A stretch of DNA of 64,000 nucleotides from Pelagibacteraceae bacterium AG-345-O09 (GCA_003281725.1 QCBC01000002.1:1-64000); one strand, 5' to 3'. Shown: positions 49,644-59,093, counted from the stretch's first letter. The notes: generated by a model not told the origin, from the sequence alone. A program made the numbers and translations.

Positions 49644-50785
49644 TTTCTATATACTTTTCCTAAGTAAGCCACTAAAAACCTTTTGTTTTTAACTAATCTT
49701 TTTAGAAAGATGTTTCTAAAAAAAATAGTTAAAGGATTAGATAAATGGAAAGCAAACTGATTAAATTTTGATCTGATATTAACCATTTTTGTTTTGTTTA
49801 CTCTATTCTTAAAAAAATTACTTTCTGTACTATTTTCGATACTTTTAAATAAATCATAAGCACCTTCAATTGACTGTGATGCACCCTGAGCAAATGATGG
49901 TGGAAAAGCAAAAAAAGCATCACCAATAAAATGAATATTATTATTTTGTAATTTATAAAAATTTTCACTCACAAATACTGGAAATATTTTTAGTTCTTTT
50001 AGATCTTTTAAAAAGCTTTTATTTCTTGAAGGAAATTTTTCTAATACTTTTTTGATAAATGAACTATCACTGAATAATGAGTAATTTTTTTGTTCTTCTA
50101 CTGATAGTTGGTATTTCATTATAGCTATAAAATTTAAGTCTCCATTTGGATTGACTGGATAGATCACATAATGAAAGTCTGAGTCTAAAAATAAAGCAAT
50201 ATTTTTAATATCAATATTTTCAGGAGATTTATTTAAGATGCCTCTAATAGCTAATGTATTATTATATTTAGGTTTTGCCTCATCTTTAGACATAATACTT
50301 TTACTTTTTGAAAAAACTCCGTCAGAAATAATTAAATAATCACATTCTTTTACTTCAGCATTTTCAAAAGAAAGTTTAATTTTTTTGTCTTTTTGGTCTA
50401 TTTTTGAAATGTTATAGCCAGTCCTTATCAAACCTTCCAAATCTGTTTTTAAAAAATTTATTAAAGATGATCTTTTCAATGTGGTATACTTACAATCTTC
50501 TGAATTAAATTCTGTGATATCTAACTCACATATTTTATCTAAACTTTTATTTGAATAAAAATTGATTTTTTCTGGAGTAAATTTTTCATTATTATGTAAT
50601 TTTTCAAATCCAATTTCATTTAAAAGTTTGATACTGTTAACTGATAATTGTACACCATAACCCTCATCTAAATTAATTGAGGTATTTTTTTCATAGATTG
50701 TAATTTGATAATTAGGATTTTTTTTGAATAAATTAGTAATGAATAATCCTGAAATTCCAGCACCTAAGATTGCTATTTTTTTCAT
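49640..50785 (-). CDS. FAD-dependent aromatic hydroxylase-like monooxygenase
   Basis: 381 residues. N-terminal dinucleotide fold GAGISGLFITNLF (8-20), a DG motif in YLIISDGVFS, and the C-terminal FAD ribityl motif FIGDAFFAFPPSFAQGASQ typical of class A flavoprotein monooxygenases (UbiH, PHBH, salicylate hydroxylase). Substrate is unknown: a ubiquinone-ring hydroxylase or a small aromatic hydroxylase are both possible. It overlaps mutY by 1 bp on the same strand, which does not hint at function. Confidence 0.8.
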   Translation of the reverse strand: MKKIAILGAGISGLFITNLFKKNPNYQITIYEKNTSINLDEGYGVQLSVNSIKLLNEIGFEKLHNNEKFTPEKINFYSNKSLDKICELDITEFNSEDCKYTTLKRSSLINFLKTDLEGLIRTGYNISKIDQKDKKIKLSFENAEVKECDYLIISDGVFSKSKSIMSKDEAKPKYNNTLAIRGILNKSPENIDIKNIALFLDSDFHYVIYPVNPNGDLNFIAIMKYQLSVEEQKNYSLFSDSSFIKKVLEKFPSRNKSFLKDLKELKIFPVFVSENFYKLQNNNIHFIGDAFFAFPPSFAQGASQSIEGAYDLFKSIENSTESNFFKNRVNKTKMVNIRSKFNQFAFHLSNPLTIFFRNIFLKRLVKNKRFLVAYLGKVYRN

Positions 50786-51765
50786 TAATTTCTCATTAAA
50801 TATTTCACAATTTTTTTTGTAAATGATGGTAGCATGTAATTGTCTATTTTTTTTTCATTTATCCAATAAGGTGATTGAAATTTTCTGGTATTTTTTAAAT
50901 ATTCAATTTTAATATTCATGTTCATATTTGACATTTTAAAGTTTAAATTTTCATCAAAATTTTTTGGTTTTGATAACTCTTCCATAGGAAATATCGTTAA
51001 ATTTTTTAAAAAATTAAACTTAGTATTTTTAATCAGTAAATATCTTTGATTTTTTTTATAAACTTTTAAAAGAAAGTACTTGTTAATGTTTTTTTTATTT
51101 TTTTTTGTTAAATTAAAATCTTTTTTAAGTAACGACTTACACTTCTTTGAAATAGGACATTGATGACATAAAGGATTGGTTGGTTTACAAATTAATGCTC
51201 CTAATTCCATCAAAGCTTGAGCATAATCACTAGGTCTTGATGACGTTCCAAATATTGATTTTTTTTTTATAAGATTATCTTTTTGAATATCTCTATCTTT
51301 TTTTAAATACAAATATCGCTTTAGAACTCTTTCTATATTACCATCCATTGGTATGTAAGGTTTATCAAATGCAATTGATAAAATTGCACTTGCAGTATAG
51401 TTTCCTATTCCAGGAAGTGATATCAAATCTTCAAAATTATCAGGCAACTTTCCGTTAAAGTTTTTAATAATTTTTTGTGCAGTTTTTTTTAGATTTCTAA
51501 CTCTAGAATAATATCCAAGTCCTTCCCATAGTTTTATTAATTTTTTGTTTCGGACTTTTGAAAGAGCTTTTAAATTTGGGACATCTTTTATAAATCGATT
51601 AAAATAAGGAATAACTGTTGCAACCTGTGTTTGTTGTAACATAAATTCACTTACTAATGTGTAATACTGTCTTTTTTGAAAAGAAACATTTTTTCGCCAT
51701 GGTAATGATCTTTTATTTAAATCGTACCATTTAAGAATTTTTTTTGTTACTAATTGATCTTTCAT
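50785..51765 (-). CDS. mutY: A/G-specific adenine glycosylase MutY
   Basis: 326 residues from ATG at 51765, chosen because MKDQLVTKKILKWYD aligns with other MutY N-termini; a longer frame to 51810 exists. EFMLQQTQVATV carries the catalytic Glu, LPGIGNYTASAIL is the helix-hairpin-helix, MDGNIERVLKRY holds the catalytic Asp, and four Cys (CKPTNPLCHQCPISKKC) bind the 4Fe-4S cluster. A C-terminal NUDIX-like part recognises 8-oxoG. It removes A opposite 8-oxoG. Its start codon abuts that of the divergent DciA-like gene. Confidence 0.95.
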   Translation of the reverse strand: MKDQLVTKKILKWYDLNKRSLPWRKNVSFQKRQYYTLVSEFMLQQTQVATVIPYFNRFIKDVPNLKALSKVRNKKLIKLWEGLGYYSRVRNLKKTAQKIIKNFNGKLPDNFEDLISLPGIGNYTASAILSIAFDKPYIPMDGNIERVLKRYLYLKKDRDIQKDNLIKKKSIFGTSSRPSDYAQALMELGALICKPTNPLCHQCPISKKCKSLLKKDFNLTKKNKKNINKYFLLKVYKKNQRYLLIKNTKFNFLKNLTIFPMEELSKPKNFDENLNFKMSNMNMNIKIEYLKNTRKFQSPYWINEKKIDNYMLPSFTKKIVKYLMRN

Positions 51766-52254
51766 ATGCAATTTAAAAAATATACTAAGCAGAGAAACGG
51801 AAGCATTCAAGGATTAAGATCCTTCAAAGACACTTTGCCAAAAAACATCAAAAAGTTTATAAGTAAAAGAGGTCAAATTTATTCTGAAACTTTAAACAAT
51901 TGGAAGCATATCGTAGGAGAAAATTTATTCAAAGTCTGCTATCCAAAATCATATAAAAATTCTAATAAGTTTGGTGTTAGCACTTTAACGATAATGGTAA
52001 GAAGAGGTAATGAGGTTGATTTAGAATATTCAAAAAAAGAGATCATTACTAGAATGAACACTTTTTTTGAGGATCAGGTGGTTGAGAAAATAAAATTAAC
52101 TAGTTTTAATGATGAAAGAAAAATTATAGTTGAAAAAAATGACTTAAATTTAAATGTGACAAATAATAAATTTAAAGACAAAATTAGTAATGTTAAAAAT
52201 GAAAAAATTAAAAAATCTTTACTAGAATTAACGAAAGTTTTTAAAGAAAAATGA
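51766..52254 (+). CDS. DUF721/DciA-like protein
   Basis: 162 residues from ATG 51766. An N-terminal region rich in basic residues leads into IYSETLNNWKHIVGENLFKVCYPKSY (about 42-67), the DUF721 pattern; the rest is charged. DciA proteins load the replicative DnaB helicase in bacteria lacking DnaC, but membership is judged by weak similarity. It is first of a plus-strand run with the DsbA-like gene (4-bp overlap), smc and the F0 ATP synthase. A CATATG palindrome contains both its start and that of mutY. Confidence 0.72.
   Translation: MQFKKYTKQRNGSIQGLRSFKDTLPKNIKKFISKRGQIYSETLNNWKHIVGENLFKVCYPKSYKNSNKFGVSTLTIMVRRGNEVDLEYSKKEIITRMNTFFEDQVVEKIKLTSFNDERKIIVEKNDLNLNVTNNKFKDKISNVKNEKIKKSLLELTKVFKEK
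51782..51810 (-). promoter_or_regulatory. Predicted mutY promoter inside the divergent DciA-like gene
   Basis: On the minus strand TTGAAT (51810-51805) and TAGTAT (51787-51782) have a 17-bp spacer and would start mutY with a leader of about 10 nt. The element lies wholly within the first 45 bp of the plus-strand DciA-like coding sequence. Confidence 0.5.
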
Positions 52255-52826
52255 AAAAAATTTTAATTATTCTTGTTTTTTATTTTGTATCTACAGTAAG
52301 TATTAGCGCAGAAACTAAACGGATAGTATCAGGAAATATAAATGCAAAAATTATTATAATTGCATATGAGTCTTTAACTTGTAGTCATTGTGCTGATTTT
52401 CATAAAGACGTTTATCCTCAACTAAAAAAAGATTATATTGATACTGGATTAGCTAAAATAGAGTTTAGACATTTTCCTCTCGATATTGCTGCTTTTAATG
52501 CTTCAAAAATTTCTCAATGCAATCAAGGTCATAGTTTAAAAATTCTAGAAAGTTTATATTCTAATCAACAAGTTTGGGTGAAAGGAAGTACAATAGAGGA
52601 AGTAAATGATAATCTTAAAAAATTAATTGAAAAAGAAGGTTTCAATATTAACTTTGAAAAATGCATTAATAATAAAGAAATTGAAGATTTTGTTTTAAAT
52701 GATCGAATCGAAGGAACAAAAAAATTTAAAGTAAATTCTACTCCTACGATAATTATCAACAACAAAAAGTTTGAAAAATCTCTAAATTATAAAAATTTAA
52801 AAAAATCTCTAGAAAAACTGATATAA
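52251..52826 (+). CDS. DsbA/BdbD-like thioredoxin-fold protein, periplasmic
   Basis: 191 residues. Signal peptide to about residue 20 (SISA-ETK), then a thioredoxin-fold domain with redox motif CSHC at 44-47 in YESLTCSHCADFH, and a cis-Pro loop in NSTPTIII. This fits DsbA-type oxidases or DsbG/BdbD-like enzymes that form or isomerise disulfides in exported proteins. It lies between the DciA-like gene and smc, an arrangement seen in many alphaproteobacteria. Confidence 0.88.
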   Translation: MKKILIILVFYFVSTVSISAETKRIVSGNINAKIIIIAYESLTCSHCADFHKDVYPQLKKDYIDTGLAKIEFRHFPLDIAAFNASKISQCNQGHSLKILESLYSNQQVWVKGSTIEEVNDNLKKLIEKEGFNINFEKCINNKEIEDFVLNDRIEGTKKFKVNSTPTIIINNKKFEKSLNYKNLKKSLEKLI

Positions 52827-52834
52827 GTTAACCC

Positions 52835-55231
52835 ATGGAGTTTAAAAAAATCCAACTAAATGGGTTTAAATCTTTTGCGGATAAAACTAACTTTTTAATA
52901 GAAGACGGTTTAACAGGAATTGTTGGCCCTAATGGTTGTGGTAAATCTAATATTGTAGAGTCTTTAAGATGGGTTATGGGAGAAACGTCCGCCAAAAGCA
53001 TGAGGGGATCGGGTATGGAAGATGTAATATTTTCTGGCACCTCAAACAAAACATCAAAAAATATTGCTGAGGTTTCAGTCACCGTGGCAAATGAAAATAA
53101 TGAAGGTCCTGTTCAGTTTAGGGACTTGGATGAAATAAGTGTTAGAAGAAAAATAGAAAAAGATAAAGGGTCTAAATTCTATATAAATAATAAAGAGGTA
53201 AGAGCAAGAGATGCACAGATGTTTTTTGCTGATTTATCAACCGGCGCACACTCACCCTCTATGATTAGCCAAGGACGTATAGGTGCTTTAGTAACTGCAA
53301 AACCAACAGATAGAAGAGCTATTTTAGAGGAAGCTGCAGGAATATCTGGTTTACATGTTAGAAGACATGAGGCAGAACTGAGATTAGGCGCTGCTGAAAA
53401 TAATTTAAAAAGAGCTGACGAGCTTAGAAGACAACAAGAAAAACAACTAGCTAATCTTCAAAAACAAGCTGAAGAGGCTACTAAATATAAAAATATGTCT
53501 GATGAGATTAAAAAGATAGAGGCAGGTTTATATTACTTAAAATTATTAGAAATTGATAAAGAAATTAAAATTGAAAATGAAATTAATACTGAAGCAGAAG
53601 GAGAAGTGAGTGGCTTTAATAAAAAAATTTCAGAGGTTGAAAACTTTATAAAAACTGAAACTGAAAAAGTAAACCCTTTAAGAGAAAAAAATATAGAAAA
53701 TCTTTCGAAAATACAAAGGCTTAATTTGGAATTGCAAGGACTTGATGAAGAAAATACAAGAATTCAAGATGAAATAGAAAATATAAAAAAGTCTCTTAGA
53801 ACATTCGATGAAGATATCAATAGAGAAAAAGGAATTGTCATTGATGCAAATTCAAATGAAAAAAGACTTAAGGAGGAAAAAAGTGAACTTATTGAAATTG
53901 ACTCTAAATATTATGATACAGAAAAAAAATCTAATGAGGATTTAGATAATTCAAAAAATAAATTAAGGAAAGAAATTGATAAAGTTAAGGAATTAATTAA
54001 TTTGCAAAAAAATAGTGAAGCAATAGTTGTTTTAGAAAACTGTCAATTAATTATTGAGGAATATGCGGATAGCTATAGTAAAAACCAAAATATAAAAAAA
54101 GATTCTGTAAAAAGAAACGAGAGAATAAGTATCATAGACAAGGAAATTGAGAGTTGGAAAAATTTATTATCAAATTCTGAAAAAATGGTTTCTGAGCTTA
54201 CCGAGAGAAAAAATAAATTGAATTTGCAATTGGAAAAATTAGATAATCAACCAAAATTACAAGCTGAAAAGAAAGGTCAAATTTCGGAAGGTCTAAGGAT
54301 TTCTGAAAAAGAAAAGGAAGATAATGAGTCTATAATTCATTCTACAGATGAAAAAATAGATACTCTACGAGCACAACTAAATAAAGTTCAAGAACAATCG
54401 ATTCAAATTAGAGAAAGAAAAGCAAGTTCTGGAGCAACGATTGAAGGTCTCAAAAAAAGAAAAAGTGATTTGATTGATAGAATAACTTCTGAGCTAAATT
54501 TAACCGAGGAAAATATTCTAGAGAATTCAAGTCTGTATGGAGCCGAAGATCTTCCTGATGCTGTTAATCAAGAGGATTTACTTGATAAAAAAAGACAAGA
54601 AAGAGAGAAATTGGGATCAGTTAATTTAAAAGCTGATGAAGAAACTAACAAATATGAGGCAGAAATTAAAAAGATGGAGCAAGATCGTGCCGATCTAGTA
54701 AGTGCAATTGTTAAACTGAAAGATAGTATTAATGAATTAAACCAAAAAGGTAGAGAGCGATTAATTGAAGCTTTTGAAAAAGTAAATAGAAAATTTAATG
54801 AAGTTTATACAAAACTCTTTAATGGTGGAAATGCTAAGTTAGAATTAGTTGATTCCGAAGATCCACTAGAAGCTGGTTTAGAAATGTTAGTAAGTCCTCC
54901 TGGAAAAAGACTTCAATCGATAACTTTGTTGTCTGGTGGTGAACAAGCTTTAACAGCACTATCACTAATTTTTGCTGTTTTTTTAACAAATCCTTCACCA
55001 ATTTGTGTGCTAGATGAAGTAGATGCCCCACTAGATGATGCCAATGTCACAAGGTTTTGTAGCTTGCTCGAAGAACTTATAAAAATTACAAATACGAAAT
55101 TTATTATTGTCACTCACCATGCTTTAACCATGTCTAAAATGAACAGACTGTATGGTGTTACAATGCCCGAAAAAGGTATTAGCCAATTAGTTGCTGTTGA
55201 TTTACAAAAAGCAGAAAGTATGGTTGCTTAA
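52835..55231 (+). CDS. smc: SMC chromosome-organising ATPase, short, with no recognisable hinge
   Basis: 798 residues, against roughly 1150-1200 for usual bacterial SMCs. N-terminal head: Walker A GPNGCGKSN (31-39). C-terminal head: signature LLSGGEQALTALS (about 697-709) and Walker B CVLDEVDAPLDD (about 723-734), so both ATPase halves are intact and in one frame. Between about 170 and 640 lies heptad-rich coiled coil. The gly-rich globular hinge normally found in the middle is absent; only a short polar break around residues 385-425 marks the likely turn. In SMC dimers the hinge links the two arms, so dimerisation must differ. It lies 8 bp after the DsbA-like gene and 12 bp before atpI. Confidence 0.93.
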   Translation: MEFKKIQLNGFKSFADKTNFLIEDGLTGIVGPNGCGKSNIVESLRWVMGETSAKSMRGSGMEDVIFSGTSNKTSKNIAEVSVTVANENNEGPVQFRDLDEISVRRKIEKDKGSKFYINNKEVRARDAQMFFADLSTGAHSPSMISQGRIGALVTAKPTDRRAILEEAAGISGLHVRRHEAELRLGAAENNLKRADELRRQQEKQLANLQKQAEEATKYKNMSDEIKKIEAGLYYLKLLEIDKEIKIENEINTEAEGEVSGFNKKISEVENFIKTETEKVNPLREKNIENLSKIQRLNLELQGLDEENTRIQDEIENIKKSLRTFDEDINREKGIVIDANSNEKRLKEEKSELIEIDSKYYDTEKKSNEDLDNSKNKLRKEIDKVKELINLQKNSEAIVVLENCQLIIEEYADSYSKNQNIKKDSVKRNERISIIDKEIESWKNLLSNSEKMVSELTERKNKLNLQLEKLDNQPKLQAEKKGQISEGLRISEKEKEDNESIIHSTDEKIDTLRAQLNKVQEQSIQIRERKASSGATIEGLKKRKSDLIDRITSELNLTEENILENSSLYGAEDLPDAVNQEDLLDKKRQEREKLGSVNLKADEETNKYEAEIKKMEQDRADLVSAIVKLKDSINELNQKGRERLIEAFEKVNRKFNEVYTKLFNGGNAKLELVDSEDPLEAGLEMLVSPPGKRLQSITLLSGGEQALTALSLIFAVFLTNPSPICVLDEVDAPLDDANVTRFCSLLEELIKITNTKFIIVTHHALTMSKMNRLYGVTMPEKGISQLVAVDLQKAESMVA

Positions 55232-55243
55232 TAAATAAACAAA

Positions 55244-55519
55244 ATGTCTAAAGATCCGTTCAAAACTCGCTTAGAGATTGCAAAAAAGAAGGTTTCTAAG
55301 AGAAATTTAGAGGACAAGAAACATAATCCGTCCTCAATTGGCACTGCTTTTAAGCTGAGTACTGAATTAGTGTCAGCAGTAGCAGTAGGGACAATTATTG
55401 GGTTTATTTTAGACAAGACCTTTGGTACTAAACCCTGGTTAATTTTAATATTTTTTTTTGTAGGTGTGATTGCTGGAATAACAAATGTAATCAAATCTGC
55501 TAAAAATATGCAAAAATAG
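55244..55519 (+). CDS. atpI: ATP synthase assembly protein AtpI
   Basis: 91 residues with a basic N-terminal half and two membrane helices (about 45-60 and 65-82), the AtpI topology. It is placed first in the F0 operon, 10 bp before atpB. AtpI is thought to help assemble the c-ring and is dispensable in several bacteria. Confidence 0.88.
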   Translation: MSKDPFKTRLEIAKKKVSKRNLEDKKHNPSSIGTAFKLSTELVSAVAVGTIIGFILDKTFGTKPWLILIFFFVGVIAGITNVIKSAKNMQK

Positions 55520-55529
55520 ATACAAACTT

Positions 55530-56264
55530 ATGGCAGCAAATCCAATGACACAATTCGAAGTTTATAGAATTGGTCCAGAAATTAAAATAGGTACATTTGA
55601 CATTTCTTTTACAAATGCAAGTTTATTTATGGTTATTAGCTCTTTAGCAATTTTAATTATTTTTAATTTGGGTTCAAAAAAAAATTCGATATTGCCAAAT
55701 AAAATTCAGCTGTTGGCTGAACTTAGCTACTCTTTTGTTTCTAAAATGATTAGTGACACCGCGGGTTCAAAAGCAAAACCATATTTTTCATTTATTTTTT
55801 CATTATTTATGTTTGTACTTTTCTGTAATATGTTTGGCATGATCCCATACACTTTCACTGTTACAAGCCATATAATAGTGACTTTTGTGCTAGCTTCATT
55901 TATTTTTATTGGAGTAACAGTAATTGGATTTATAAAGCATGGCTTTGGTTACCTAAAATTGTTTGTTCCAAGTGGAGTACCAGTTATACTACTCCCTTTA
56001 ATAGTGGTTATAGAAATTATATCATATTTAAGTAGACCAATTAGTTTATCTGTAAGACTTTTTGCAAATATGATGGCTGGACATACTATGATGAAAGTTT
56101 TCGGAGGCTTTGTAATAAGCCTCGGAATTGTCGGTGGATGGCTTCCACTGAGTTTTTCGGTTGCTTTAACAGGTTTGGAGATCTTAGTTGCTTTTCTTCA
56201 AGCATATGTTTTTGCAATCTTAACCTGCATCTATTTAAATGATGCATTAAACTTACACCATTAA
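55530..56264 (+). CDS. atpB: ATP synthase subunit a
   Basis: 244 residues, about five to six membrane helices. The key arginine is in RPISLSVRLFANMMAGH (about 170-186), which faces the c-ring glutamate during proton transfer. It ends in a helix with QAYVFAILTCIYLND, standard for the family. It forms the two proton half-channels. The atpI-B-E-F'-F order without F1 genes is the normal alphaproteobacterial split. Confidence 0.96.
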   Translation: MAANPMTQFEVYRIGPEIKIGTFDISFTNASLFMVISSLAILIIFNLGSKKNSILPNKIQLLAELSYSFVSKMISDTAGSKAKPYFSFIFSLFMFVLFCNMFGMIPYTFTVTSHIIVTFVLASFIFIGVTVIGFIKHGFGYLKLFVPSGVPVILLPLIVVIEIISYLSRPISLSVRLFANMMAGHTMMKVFGGFVISLGIVGGWLPLSFSVALTGLEILVAFLQAYVFAILTCIYLNDALNLHH

Positions 56265-56282
56265 ACAACATAGGAGGATATA

Positions 56283-56510
56283 ATGGAATTAGAAGCAGCA
56301 AAAATGATCGGAGCAGGTTTAGCAGCAATAGCTTTAGCCGGTGCCGGAGTGGGAATTGGAATAATTTTTGGAAATTATTTGTCTGGAGCGATGAGAAATC
56401 CATCTGCAGCACAAAAACAATTTCCTAATTTGCTTTTAGGTTTTGCTTTAGCAGAAGCAACAGGATTATTTGGATTAGTAGTAGCGTTAATTATTCTATT
56501 TGCATTTTAA
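56283..56510 (+). CDS. atpE: ATP synthase subunit c
   Basis: 75 residues: a two-helix hairpin with a polar loop (RNPSAAQKQ, 38-46). The ion-carrying Glu58 is in ALAEATGLF. The N-terminal helix lacks the Gln typical of sodium-binding c-rings, so proton transport is expected. A strong AGGAGG-like sequence (ATAGGAGGATATA, ending right at the ATG at 56283) is unusual for this AT-rich window and fits the high copy number of c. Confidence 0.97.
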   Translation: MELEAAKMIGAGLAAIALAGAGVGIGIIFGNYLSGAMRNPSAAQKQFPNLLLGFALAEATGLFGLVVALIILFAF

Positions 56511-56515
56511 ATTTA

Positions 56516-57106
56516 ATGATTAAAAAAATTTTTTTTCAGTCGATTTTTTTTAATTTCTTTTTTTTAAAAGAAGTTTTTGCTGCTGAAAGTGGAGGTATGC
56601 CTCAATTAAACCCTGAATTTTGGATTTCACAAATATTCTGGCTTACACTAACTTTTGGAATTCTTTATATAGTTTTATCAAAACTTATATTGCCTAAAAT
56701 AAGTGCTAATTTAGAGTTAAGAAAATCTCAAATACAAGATAATATTGAGGCCGCAGAAAAACAAAGAAAAGATAGCGAGTCTAAACTTAAAGAATACGAT
56801 GATATTATTTTTAAAAGTAAGTTAGAGGCAAAAAATATTTTTAAAGACTCAAGAGAAAAAGTAACTAAGGATATAAATAATAAAAAAGAAACCTTGGAAA
56901 ATCAAATTAACGAAGAAATTAAAAAAGCGGAGCAAGAAATCGAAGTGGTTAAGAAAAGCGCCCCAGAAAAAATTAACAAAATTGCAATTGAAGCGTCTTC
57001 AGAATTAGTCAAAAAACTGATCGGAGCTGAGATAAACAATAGTAGTATTTCAGCAATAGTAGATGATTTATCAAAAAAAAATGGAGATAAGTATTATGGT
57101 AATTGA
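56516..57106 (+). CDS. atpF': ATP synthase subunit b'
   Basis: 196 residues: a possible cleavable N-terminal hydrophobic stretch (about 3-20), one membrane helix (about 38-58) and a long charged helix (about 65-190). The first of two b-like genes, as in alphaproteobacteria and chloroplasts, so it is called b'. With b it forms the peripheral stalk. It overlaps atpF by 11 bp. Confidence 0.9.
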   Translation: MIKKIFFQSIFFNFFFLKEVFAAESGGMPQLNPEFWISQIFWLTLTFGILYIVLSKLILPKISANLELRKSQIQDNIEAAEKQRKDSESKLKEYDDIIFKSKLEAKNIFKDSREKVTKDINNKKETLENQINEEIKKAEQEIEVVKKSAPEKINKIAIEASSELVKKLIGAEINNSSISAIVDDLSKKNGDKYYGN

Positions 57107-57593
57107 TTCTACTTTTTGGGTAGCAGTTTCTTTCGTTATTTTTTTTGGAGCACTTATATATTTAAAGGTCCCCCAAAAAGTAAACGAAATTCTGAATAAA
57201 TTAATATCTGATATAAAAAATGAAATTAATGAAAGTGAAAAATTAAGAACTGAAGCTAAAACATTATTAGATAAAGCTCAAAAGAAATTAGATACTGCTC
57301 AAACTGTAAGTGATGAAATTTTAGAACAAGCTAAAAGAGACAGTGATAAAATGGTAATTGAGCTTAATGATAAGTTCCATAAAACTTCTGAAATCAAAAA
57401 AAATCTTGCTGAAAATAAAATAAGTCAAATGAAAGAAGCAGCTATTAAAGAAATTAAGGATACTTCAATTAAAATTGCTGTGGATTCTGTTAAAAAAATT
57501 ATCACTACTTCTGTTGATAAGTCTAAACTTGATGCGCTATTCCAAAAAAATTTAGATGAAACTAAAGAAGAGTTAAAAAAAATTAACTCATAA
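57096..57593 (+). CDS. atpF: ATP synthase subunit b
   Basis: 165 residues from ATG 57096, where a GGAG lies about 9 nt upstream; an in-frame start at 57063 is possible but would deepen the overlap with b'. One membrane helix (about 5-24) precedes a long charged coiled coil. Last gene of the F0 operon, with no F1 genes after it; crtI starts 39 bp downstream. Confidence 0.92.
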   Translation: MVIDSTFWVAVSFVIFFGALIYLKVPQKVNEILNKLISDIKNEINESEKLRTEAKTLLDKAQKKLDTAQTVSDEILEQAKRDSDKMVIELNDKFHKTSEIKKNLAENKISQMKEAAIKEIKDTSIKIAVDSVKKIITTSVDKSKLDALFQKNLDETKEELKKINS

Positions 57594-57632
57594 TAACCTT
57601 ACAATTCTTTAAAAAAACTATAAATTATAACA

Positions 57633-59093
57633 ATGAATTCTGTTGTAATAGGCTCTGGGTTTGGAGGCATAGCTGCTGCACTTCGTCTAAAAGCTAAAGG
57701 CCACAATGTTACTTTAATTGAAAAACATCCTGACCTTGGAGGGAGAGCAAGGGTATTTAAAAGAAATGGATTTACCTATGATGGTGGCCCAACAGTTATT
57801 ACAGCACCATACCTAATAAATGAATTATTTGAATTATTTGAAAAAGATCCAAAAAATTATATTAAATTATCTCCACTCAAGGTTTGGTATCAATTTGTTT
57901 TTGAGGATAATTCTAAATTTAACTATTCAGGTAATGAAAACGAGATGAAAAGTCAAATTGCAGAAATGAGTAAAGATGATGTTATAGGTTATGAAAAATT
58001 AGTTAACTTTACGAAAAAAATTTTTGACAAAGGGTTTACAGAACTAGCCGATGTTCCATTTGATAAACCTTTAGTCATGATGCAACAACTACCAGCTCTA
58101 TTGAAGCTTAAAAGTTATAAGTCAGTTTATTCATTGGTTTCATCTTATATAAAAAATGAAAAATTAAGAAGAATGTTAAGTATGCATCCACTTTTAGTTG
58201 GAGGAAATCCTTTTACTACAACCTCTATCTATGGACTTATCTTATATTTAGAAAAAAAATGGGGCATCCATTATTCAATGGGTGGAACAGGAAATATTAT
58301 AAAGGGTTTTGAAAAGTTGATGAACGAAGTTGGCATAGAAATAATTAAAGGTCATGAAGTTAGAAAAATTATTTCTAATGGTAATAAAATAACTGGTATT
58401 CAATTAGATAATCAAACTCATATTGAAACTAATAATGTTATTTGTAACGCAGATCCGCCTGCTGTTTATGAAAAAATGTTAAATGGAAATTCAAATAATT
58501 CACTTATGTTTAAGTGGAAAAAAAATAGAATGGAATATTCCATGGGTTTATTTGTTTATTATTTCGGTACAAAAAAAAAGTATGAAAATATAGAACACCA
58601 TACTATTAAGTTTGGAAATAAATACAAAGAACATCTTGATGACATATTTAATAATAAAAAATTAAATAATGATATTAGTTACTATCTTCATAGACCATCT
58701 GCTACTGATAAATCTATGGCTCCAGAAGGGCAAGATTGTTTTTATGTTCTAGTTCCAGTTCCAAATAATCAATCAAAAATTGATTGGTCTATTGAAGGAG
58801 AGAAAATGAAAGATTTGGTAATTGATAAAATGGAAGAGGATTTAATGCCAAATCTAAGAAAAAATATTATTGAAGATTTTTATTTAACGCCTGATTACTT
58901 TGAAAAAGATTTAAATACAAAATACGGTTCTGGTTTTTCAATCCAGCCAAAATTTTCTCAATCAGCTTATTTTAGATTTCATAATAAGTCTGAGATATAT
59001 GATGGACTTTATTTTGTAGGAGCAGGTACTCATCCAGGAGCTGGGGTACCTGGGGTACTTTCTTCAGCAAAAGTATTAGATAAAATTTTATAA
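57633..59093 (+). CDS. crtI: Phytoene desaturase CrtI
   Basis: 486 residues. FAD-binding N-terminus VIGSGFGGIAAALRLKAKGH (4-23) with LGGRARV and FTYDGGPTVITAP, and a C-terminal LYFVGAGTHPGAGVPGVL, the CrtI signature. It introduces four double bonds into phytoene to give lycopene. First gene of crtI-crtB-crtY-blh. The 39-bp gap from atpF is AT-rich, with TATAAA/TATAAC sequences that could be a -10, but no convincing -35. Confidence 0.95.
   Translation: MNSVVIGSGFGGIAAALRLKAKGHNVTLIEKHPDLGGRARVFKRNGFTYDGGPTVITAPYLINELFELFEKDPKNYIKLSPLKVWYQFVFEDNSKFNYSGNENEMKSQIAEMSKDDVIGYEKLVNFTKKIFDKGFTELADVPFDKPLVMMQQLPALLKLKSYKSVYSLVSSYIKNEKLRRMLSMHPLLVGGNPFTTTSIYGLILYLEKKWGIHYSMGGTGNIIKGFEKLMNEVGIEIIKGHEVRKIISNGNKITGIQLDNQTHIETNNVICNADPPAVYEKMLNGNSNNSLMFKWKKNRMEYSMGLFVYYFGTKKKYENIEHHTIKFGNKYKEHLDDIFNNKKLNNDISYYLHRPSATDKSMAPEGQDCFYVLVPVPNNQSKIDWSIEGEKMKDLVIDKMEEDLMPNLRKNIIEDFYLTPDYFEKDLNTKYGSGFSIQPKFSQSAYFRFHNKSEIYDGLYFVGAGTHPGAGVPGVLSSAKVLDKIL

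Noticed and set aside
52835..55231. SMC as a frameshifted or truncated pseudogene
   Set aside because: Both ATPase halves and the coiled coil are in one intact frame with correct spacing of head motifs.
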